Source: Tribonema minus | Lineage: Eukaryota > Sar > Xanthophyceae > Tribonematales > Tribonemataceae | DNA: 64,000 nucleotides | Assembly: GCA_017506865.1 (NCBI GenBank) | Contig: JAFCMP010000514.1 | Span: 930,001 to 994,000, forward strand | Direction of reading: 5' to 3' | Shown here: in pieces, positions 56,975 through 64,000 of the stretch | How positions within the stretch are numbered: the first letter of the stretch is position 1 | How the letters are laid out: each line of letters opens with the position of its first letter | Program-made: the position numbers and the translations under genes | The notes under the pieces: generated by a model | Database searches by the model: none | Told to the model about the DNA's origin: nothing | What the model saw: the letters and a program-made list of their open reading frames with translations, nothing else

Positions 56975-57831
56975 GATTAACTTCCGAGTCAAGCTTCTTC
57001 TCCCTCGATACAGACCCGAAATATGGTTAGCCAGACACAGAGCTTGCCAACTTGAATGTCAGTTCTCCAACTTCACAAACAAGAATAGGTTATCTCTCTT
57101 TGACACCCCCTTCCTTTGTCTCCTATGGTTGCCAAGCCTTGCCTGATTAGCGCTGTGTATTCCCCCCCCAGCACCGACGTACAGCGAAGGTGATGAAAGC
57201 AAACAGCGCACACCGACGAAGTGAACCGCAAGCGTCAAAGTTCCCCTTTTGCAGTTTCTCCTCAAAATTCCTCCCGCGATAGGCAACGATAGTGCAGGGG
57301 CTACGAATAGTGTGAACAGCAGCAAAGCCGTCGCCACACCTCCAGCCCGAGACAGTATCGCTACCGACTACGCCAGAATATCTTTACCCGTCCCCAACTT
57401 GAAGCACGCAATCACCTTTTTTTGACTACAACCCAACACTACCGCCTCCAAACAGCCACGAATGTAGCAGTATTCAGCAACTCACTACTGCTGCAGCCTT
57501 CGTTCGCAAGGCGAAGCAACAATGTCACCTGGTACAGGCCCAAAAACTCCGCTGAAAATGCCGAGCGTGAAAGCCGCCGAAGCAGCTCGCCGCAAGCCAC
57601 GCCAGTGGAGTCCGTGTCCAGTCGCCAGCAGCGCCACGCCGCAGATGACCGGCAGGCTGCACGCTATCTCGATCTTGCTCTCGAACCGTCAATTGCCCGC
57701 AGCTACCTCAACCTTCAGAAAAGGTGGGCAGCTGCAAGCTCTCGTGGCCCTCCGCTACCGCCGAACCTCGTTGAGGACGCGGGCGTCTGGCAGCTAACTA
57801 TAGTCGGCTAAAACCTGCCGAGATCAGCCAT
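56975..57831 (-). other. 5' leader of element B
   Basis: Leader between the 5' LTR and the Gag-Pol start. It has no conserved protein on the coding strand. An antisense open frame (57422-57811 plus) is noted separately. Confidence 0.5.
57814..57830 (-). promoter_or_regulatory. primer-binding site of element B
   Basis: In element orientation TGGCTGATCTCGGCAGG starts 1-2 nt after the 5' LTR and begins TGG. It differs from the A family's site, so a different tRNA primer is used. Confidence 0.65.
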
Positions 57832-58229
57832 TGTGGTGACTGGGTGGTGTCCCAGCTCACAGTGTTGACTCTTCAGGAGTGAGGAACTGCTCCATTGCTC
57901 CAGTTACAGCCTAAAGCCTGCGAATGTTGCCTTGAGAAAGCAGCGGCGCTTGCAACTACTCTCTCCAGATACCAAGTGCCATGGCGCCGGTAAACGTGGC
58001 GGTGCAAAAGCAGACAAAAGCCTTCCTTAAAGCATGTAGATCGGTTTCTGATCATTAGGCGAACACAAGCACAAATGCAGCTGAGCGCTGCTGCCATTCA
58101 ACTTGAGGTGACTGTTGACAAATACGGGCACAACTCTCCAATTGAGCCCTGGCCACCTCAAGGCGTGCTACGTGCTGCCAACACACATCTATCATCCTAA
58201 TGCACGCTAATGGCGGCCGCTTCACGACA
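57832..58229 (-). repeat. 5' LTR of element B (398 bp)
   Basis: Direct repeat of 44824-45221. In element orientation it reads TGTCGTGAAG...CACCACA. Confidence 0.93.
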
Positions 58230-58233
58230 TTTG
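58230..58233. repeat. right target-site duplication of element B (TTTG)
   Basis: Matches 44820-44823. The insertion split an AAA codon context in A2 Pol. Confidence 0.8.
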
Positions 58234-61200
58234 TACTGCCACGAGCCATTGAGGCCCGCTTGGCGGTCCAGAACTCTGTATAACTTCTCACCATCTGCTA
58301 GCTCCTCCACTTGTCGGGGGCTCAGCATGGCGTGCACACCTGGCTCCAACATGGCACTAGGCCTCATGTGGAAGGGCTTCATGTTCTCAACATGAGCTGT
58401 GGTGTGTCTAACTCTTCTGCCCATCATCCTGCAGATGAATGAGAGGCCTGATTCGCCTGTGCGAGCCTCGATCTGCCAAGGCCCCACATACCTGGCATCA
58501 AGAGCAGCCGACCTGTCTCTTTGCCTGGGTAGCCGTATCATGACATAGTCACCGACGGCGAACTTCACCGCGCGCTTAATAGCTTCATTGCGCTTGGTGA
58601 TCTTCTGGGCGCGCACTTGCAGCGCCTTTGACACCACTTTGTCTGCAAGCTCAAGCATATCTAACTTGTGCTCAATCTCTTCGTGTAGGTCCAACTTCCT
58701 GCTGCCATCCTCGTGCATAAATGCATCATGTGGCAGTGAAGCTTCCCGACCGTACACACAGAAAAAGGGTGTTAAACCTGTTTCACCTCTGGGCGTTGTC
58801 CTCAGCACGAACTGCACAAGCTCTAAGCCCTCGTGCCAGTTGGTCTGTTGAGCGCTGACCCAGGATGCTAGTGCCTTCTTGGCACGACCATTTGCGTGCT
58901 CCGCCACACCATTGGTCTGGGGGTGGTAGGCACTGGTTTCTATGCGTTTCACTTTGAACGCTTTGCAAAGGTCTGTGACCACATTGCCTAGGAAGACCTT
59001 GCCCTTGTCAGAGCACAGCTCCTCCACTAGCGCGCCAATCTCAAGGAACACTGTCATGAGGTGCGGGGTAACATCGCGCGTTCCCTGGCCGTGCATGGCC
59101 GAGAGCCACACGAAGCCGGACCTTGCTTCCACTATGGTCAGGACATATCTGTGCCCTGCCGTGGACTGTATACCAGGCTCTGTGATATCTATGTTGAGCC
59201 GCTGCCACATACGCACGGGCTCAGCTAACCACTGTCTGTACTGAGTGGAGCTGGCGCGTTTGCGCTCGGGGCATGTCATGCAGCTCTGCACGTACGTTCG
59301 TATGTCCGCGCCCATACCAGGCCAGAAATACCTCTCGAATATACGCGTGTGCGTAGCGCCTATGCCGCAATGCATAGCGCTTGCGTCATCATGCCCTAGA
59401 CGCATGACTAGGGTTCGTAGCACCACTGGCACGACCCACTGCAACAACACCATACCTCTCTTGGGGTGGCTCGTTGAACTGTGCACTAAGAGGCCATCTT
59501 CCTCGATGGTATACTGCTCTCTCTGTGCTAAGACGTGAGCGGCTAGCTCCGCGCCTTCGGGTATGTCACCCTCAATGAGCATCTTGCTCACTGCTTGACA
59601 GAAACTGTCCGCTTTCTGAACTTCAAGAAATGCGGCTCTGCTGAGCATTGCTGGCGTGGCAGGAGAGTCTCCCTCGGCCACCCGTTTCAGCAACTGCACT
59701 ACTTCTGGCCTTGGCAGCGTCTTCTTGCGCTTGCCTAAAACAGCTTCGCCATCCGGTGGCTCGTCTGCCTCATCTGCATCAGCAGCAGCTTCTACCTCTG
59801 GAATCTCTCCTTCTTCCAATGAGTCTGCCGCCGGCTGAGCCGTGGTGACGCTGCACTTGGCCCTCTTTGAGCTGATGCTGCGTCGCCTGTCGCATGCGAT
59901 CTGCCTTAAGAGTCGCTGCGCTTGGGAATGCTCCCACGAGCCGGTGTACTTATTGACTGGCTCTGCATACGCTGTGTTGATCTCAACTTCATCAACCTCA
60001 GCTTCCTCCACCGTGGAGTCATCTAGCCTTCTGTCCAACAACTGTGCTAGCTCCACAGCTGTCAGAGCGGCTAACCTAGCGGCCACCGCGCCTGATATGG
60101 CGACGGCCTCGTTGAACTTGAACGCTGGCCCGTAACGTGCGTCCGCCGTGTACCCACGACAGCTGTTCACGTCGGCCACTTTGTGCGTTCTCGTGGCCTC
60201 GTCCGCAAAGCGCACACCTGACGGCGGTGCGTCCATGCTCGGGACTGCGTCTGGCCACTGTTCGTCTGCTGGCTCCGTAGAGCGCTCAGCATCTAACTCT
60301 GCCTGCTGTGGCAGCCTGGATGGGGCATCAGCATTGGCATTCCTTTTGCCAGGCCTGTGCTGAATGGTAACGTCATACTCCTGTATGCGCATGGCCCATC
60401 TTAGTAGCTTGCCGTTGTAGTCTTGTAACGTCAACAGCCACCTGAGCGCAGCGGCATCTGTGACCTCTGTAACGGGGTTACCCCAAATGTAAGGCCTGAA
60501 GTGGTTGAGCGCCAGCACTACTGCCAGACACTCTACTGCCGTCGCTCCTAACTTCGCGTCGGGTTCAGAGTTCAGCTTGCTGAAGTAGCCAACGACTACT
60601 TCTCTGACCTCCTCGCCTTCAGCTATGCGGCGCCTGCCCGTGTGAGCATATGGCTGTCCCGCTGTTGCCCTTTCGACCTCACTCACAGGTCTGAATTGTG
60701 TAAGCACACCTGCCGTCGCCGTCTTGGAGGCGTCGGTGTACAATACGAAAGGCAAACTGAAATCTGGGTGCATCACTATGCGACTGTCGCACATGGCACT
60801 CTTCAGCCGCTTGAAAGCCCGCTCTTGCGCAGACCCCCAAACCATGACTGCTTTGTTCTTGGTCAGGGCTACTATAGGCTCTGATATCGCCCCAAAGTCG
60901 GGTACATATCGCCTGTAATAGTTAAACACTCCCATAACCACTTGTACCAACTGCTTGTCTGGTACCCCGCCTTTCAGTGGGGGGCTCATGTCAAGCATGG
61001 CCTTGACCTTGTCAGGGTCTGGTCTTGTTCCAGCGGCGCCAACTATATGGCCTAGGAACTTGACTTCAGCTTGAAATAGCTGACACTTTGGGCGAGATAC
61101 ACTCATGCCCGCCGCGCCTATGCGGCCAAGAACATCATCTAACTGCTTGATGTGCTCCTCGATGTCCGTGCCATACACCAACACGTCATCTATGTACACT

Positions 61201-63995
61201 AGCGCGTGGGAGCCTAAGGCATCTCCCAGCACTTGGTGCATCAATCTCGTGAACTGCGCTGGCAAGTTCACCAGCCCGAATGGCGCAACCTTGTAGTGCC
61301 ACAACGAGCCGTCTGGGGCTCTGAAGGCCGTCTTGGCCTTAGCCGTCTTGGCCAGCGGGATCTGATGGTAACCCGCTGCCAGATCTAACGAAGATAAGAT
61401 CCTCGCACCTTGCACAGCCCGCATCATGTCATCCATGTTGCCTAAGCCATGACTATCACGCTTCGTGACCGCATTCAACTTCCTGAAGTCTATGCAGAAG
61501 CGGATCTTGTCGCCTTGAACCACTAGTACTGGGTTGCTTGCCCACGCACTAGCTGATGGCTCAATCTGTTGGCGCTTTGCCATCATCTGAATCTGTTTCA
61601 TGATGTACTCGGCTTCTTTGAAAGCCCAATGGCGTGCCTTGTCCGCCACCGGCTTGGCCGTCTGAGTGTCAACATCAATCTCAAAATGCTGAGTGACTCG
61701 AGGGTTTTTAGGGTCCTTAGCAAAGACATTCCTGTGCTTTTTTAGCATGTCAAGTGCTTTTGTTTGTAAAAGTACCCCATCTTTCCCCCTTCCTTGCAAA
61801 TGAGGCGCAAGCCTGCCATCTTTCACAAGGATTTCCTCCAGCTCTGCATCCGTGCAGTTTTCTAGCTGGTCATTGTGGCGCTGGCTAAGGTCTGCCAGCC
61901 GTTGCACTTCTTGTGCAACCTCTTTGGCAGTCTTGCCTATGCTAGCAGCTAATTCTGCCTCTAACTTAGCATTTTCAGAGTGCCTTTTGGCTGCTATTAC
62001 TAGCAGTTTGGCTTCTAGAGCCTGCTGAGTAGCTGTCTGCACTTCTAGCAGATCATCAGCCTTAATTGGAGTCACTTTTCCCCAATACGTGTTGCGGCGC
62101 ACGTAAACCGGGTACATTGAAGTGTTGCTCAATGTAGCGTATATCGTGCCGCTGGCATTTACGGTGAGAGCGGTGATATTTGCCTTAACACCTTTGCCTC
62201 TCATCATTTCTGTAGTCACTGTCTCTTCTGGTATGAGCAATGCCTCATAGGGCTGCACGCGCTTTGGCTTTGGTAGCAGCGTGAGTTCCACAATCGTCTC
62301 CGACGATGGTGCCAGTACAGTGTTATATGCCATCCTAGCTGAGCACTGCTGAGGCTTGTCTGGTGCCTCAGTGCTCTCAGCGCTGCCATTGCCCTTGCAA
62401 CTGGCTAGTGCTGCCGCACGCGCGTTCGCGTTGTCTGCGCGATTCTTGTCGTGCATGGGGCGTATGGCCACACCTTTTAGTCCCCCTGGGAAGAAGGCTG
62501 GGCTACCGCCGTGATACGAGATGACTGAGCCATGCGGGGCAAAGAAATCCGTACCTAAGAGTACGTCCATGGGTGCGTTCACCACATAGAACTTGTGCAA
62601 GAACATCTTGTTCTTAAACCGCAGCCATGCATTGACCACACCACTGATCTGCAGCGACGTCTTGCCGTCTGCCAAGAGGATCTCAGTGTAGTCACCTTGC
62701 TGAGGTGTACATACATAGCTGTTGGGGAGCTTGTCTGCAATGCGCTTGCCCATGATGGTTACGGTCGCACCGCAGTCTACCATGGCGCGCACATAGAGTT
62801 CTTTGGGCGTCTGAGAGTTGCTTTGTACGCGTAACGACGCGGACACAAACATCTGCCCTGGAGGTACAACACCGGCTACTGGGCGTATGTACTCCACTGG
62901 AGCCTCCGACTTGAAGCGCTCTACCGAGCTAGGCTCAGGGGACCCTACTGCAAGGCCTACATGAGGTAACTTGACTGGTTCCTTCGGTTTTGTGATCTCT
63001 TCTGTGAGATTCTTAATTGTCTCTGCCACACTCACTGGTGGGGCTGTGTCTAACTTGCTGACACCTGGCACATGGTCTAATATGCCTAGAGACTGAGCAT
63101 CAAGGCCAGCGCGCCTGAGCGCTGCCTTCAACTCACCTGGGGCAAGGCGGTCTGTACCGCCGCCGAGCTTCTTGCGTGCCGCTGCGGCCGCAATGGGTGG
63201 AGCACTGATTTCTGTGTCAATGTCCATGTCGTCTGCGCTACTGCAAACGCTCATAACTGACTGTGAGTCCCACTCAGAGTCAGACCCTGAGTCAGAGTCA
63301 TCGACTTCCACGATGTCAGCCATGCCGGGCTGCACCACAGCCAAGTCTACCTCTGGCTCTTCCCATGCACTGCGCATCGGAATTATGGGTACCTCTGCAT
63401 ACCCTGCATCATGCGCCTTTGCATGTATGCTACGCGCCACTGCTGCTGAGCAGTGTGCACTTGACGTGGGCGCTGCGTGTACCGCGGTAGCGGCCTGCAC
63501 CAGCGAACCACTCTGACCAGCCAACCAAGACGGGGGCGGGCAGTCAACTGAATGCCTCAACGTAGAGTCTGACCTACGCGGCAAACGTACCTGTTGTTCT
63601 GGCAGTGTGCACAGGCCCGAGGCCTCAATTGCCACGAACAAGTGAAATGCCATCTCTGGGATGAACAAGTCTGCAATGTAACGCCGTACATCACTACTGC
63701 ATGCACTCGCTGGTAATTCATGATGATAAGTCATGAGCACTGCCATTTCCGCAAGCGACAGCAAGCGGGCAGATGCCACTGGACCAGCGTCTTTTGCATG
63801 TGCAGCATAACTCGCAGTGGGCCTACCAGGCAGTCTGCGCACTGGGCTAGGCAACAAGCCATCAGCATCCAAAACACCAGGGTGCTGAGCACTGCGTGGT
63901 TGCAAGAAGAATGTGCGTTCGGGGCAGCGCAAGCGAGAGCGAACAGATGTGGGTCTGCTTTGTAAACGCTTGGTATTTATTACCGCACCGAACCT
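58230..63995 (-). pseudogene. A2 Pol: end of methyltransferase, protease, RT, RNase H, integrase (interrupted)
   Basis: Read from the right edge downwards. It begins with the end of the methyltransferase (RLLSLAEMAVLM, YIADLFIPEMAF), then an acidic linker with DSDSGSDSEWDSQ. A retropepsin follows with AMVDCGATVTIMG (Asp at 62775-62777) and VLLGTDFF, then a beta-rich segment. RT has FCIDFRKLNAVTKRD and YIDDVLVYG (about 61190). RNase H has LYTDASKTATAGVL (about 60730). Integrase has HCGIGATHTRIFERYFWPGM, CMTC, NIDITEPG, LCSDKGKVF and NGVAEHANG. A SWQYK segment precedes the break at 58,230, where B is inserted. An in-frame TAG at 63996-63998 replaces the CAG of A1. The copy is therefore broken twice. 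Confidence 0.88.
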
Positions 63996-63998
63996 CTA
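63996..63998 (-). other. premature TAG codon in the A2 methyltransferase region
   Basis: A1 reads CTC CAG AGG TTC at 42283-42294. A2 reads TC TAG AGG TTC in the same alignment, a C-to-T change. It lies within the last five bases of the window, so it rests on very few bases. Confidence 0.6.
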
Positions 63999-64000
63999 GA

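Larger units (their letters stand above)
44824..58229 (-). mobile_element. complete Ty3/gypsy-type retrotransposon B with a methyltransferase-like domain
   Basis: A 13.4-kb element: two 398-bp LTRs (44824-45221 and 57832-58229) that look identical by eye, a primer-binding site at 57814-57830, one 3427-codon frame, a 1.5-kb 3' non-coding region and a 4-bp target duplication. Identical LTRs and an intact frame indicate a very recent insertion. The order of Pol domains (protease, RT, RNase H, integrase) is that of Ty3/gypsy. Confidence 0.92.
43364..64000 (-). mobile_element. Ty3/gypsy-type retrotransposon A2, minus orientation, interrupted by element B
   Basis: Same family as A1. Its 3' LTR is 43364-43776, its polypurine tract 43777-43790, its Pol C-terminus 44019-44819 and the rest of Pol 58230 upwards, running off the right edge in the methyltransferase region. 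Element B (44824-58229) splits it. When B and one TTTG are removed, the frame continues exactly (TAC AAA, then TGG CAG). A2 was inserted in A1 after 43,363, so it is younger than A1 and older than B. Confidence 0.9.

Noticed and set aside
56975..56992. TTG start six codons upstream of the B polyprotein ATG
   Set aside because: Nuclear eukaryotic genes normally start at ATG; the first in-frame ATG is at 56,974.

Overview
This window is nuclear DNA from a eukaryote, most likely a green alga (Chlorophyta). The genes are split by many GT-AG introns and have GC-rich exons. They include a CBM48-type AMPK/SnRK1 beta subunit, a ubiquitin-eL40 fusion and an ammonium transporter, and two genes have TGTAA polyadenylation-type words near their 3' ends. 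I cannot name the species. No bacterial operon structure or CRISPR array is present.

Layout. Positions 1-37,457 are host genes. From left to right: the 5' part of an AMPK beta subunit gene (minus, 47-2019, continuing off the left edge); a WDR83/MORG1-like WD40 gene (plus, 2899-5351); a gene-poor stretch; a ubiquitin-eL40 ribosomal fusion gene (minus, 12116 down to 8737, last tiny exon not located); two tandem paralogues encoding a signal peptide, a PSI-like module, a CUB domain, one membrane helix and a cytosolic RING-H2 finger (plus, 12399-15794 and 17599-22202); a tRNA-Ala(UGC) (23574-23646); and an 11-exon ammonium transporter gene (plus, 24951-36157). I rebuilt these genes exon by exon, and all junctions are phase-consistent.

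The introns are unusual. Most carry tandem, decayed copies of the adjacent exon end together with its splice site. Copies of donors lie just downstream of the real donor and copies of acceptors just upstream of the real acceptor. This looks like intron growth by tandem duplication of exon-intron junctions. A dispersed ~110-bp repeat also recurs, in both orientations, and only inside introns.

Positions 37,458-64,000 are a three-level nest of very young Ty3/gypsy-order LTR retrotransposons. Element A1 (plus, from 37,458) is interrupted after 43,363 by A2, a second copy of the same family in minus orientation (43,364 to beyond 64,000). A2 is interrupted by a complete element of another family, B (minus, 44,824-58,229), with two LTRs that look identical and a 4-bp target duplication TTTG. 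Removing B restores A2's reading frame exactly.

Both families encode one giant Gag-Pol polyprotein (about 3.3-3.4 thousand residues) with a cytosine-C5 DNA methyltransferase-like domain. In A the domain lies between Gag and protease and keeps the catalytic PPC, ENV and QRV motifs. In B it lies between protease and reverse transcriptase and has lost the catalytic cysteine. A2 also has a nonsense codon within its methyltransferase region at the extreme right edge.
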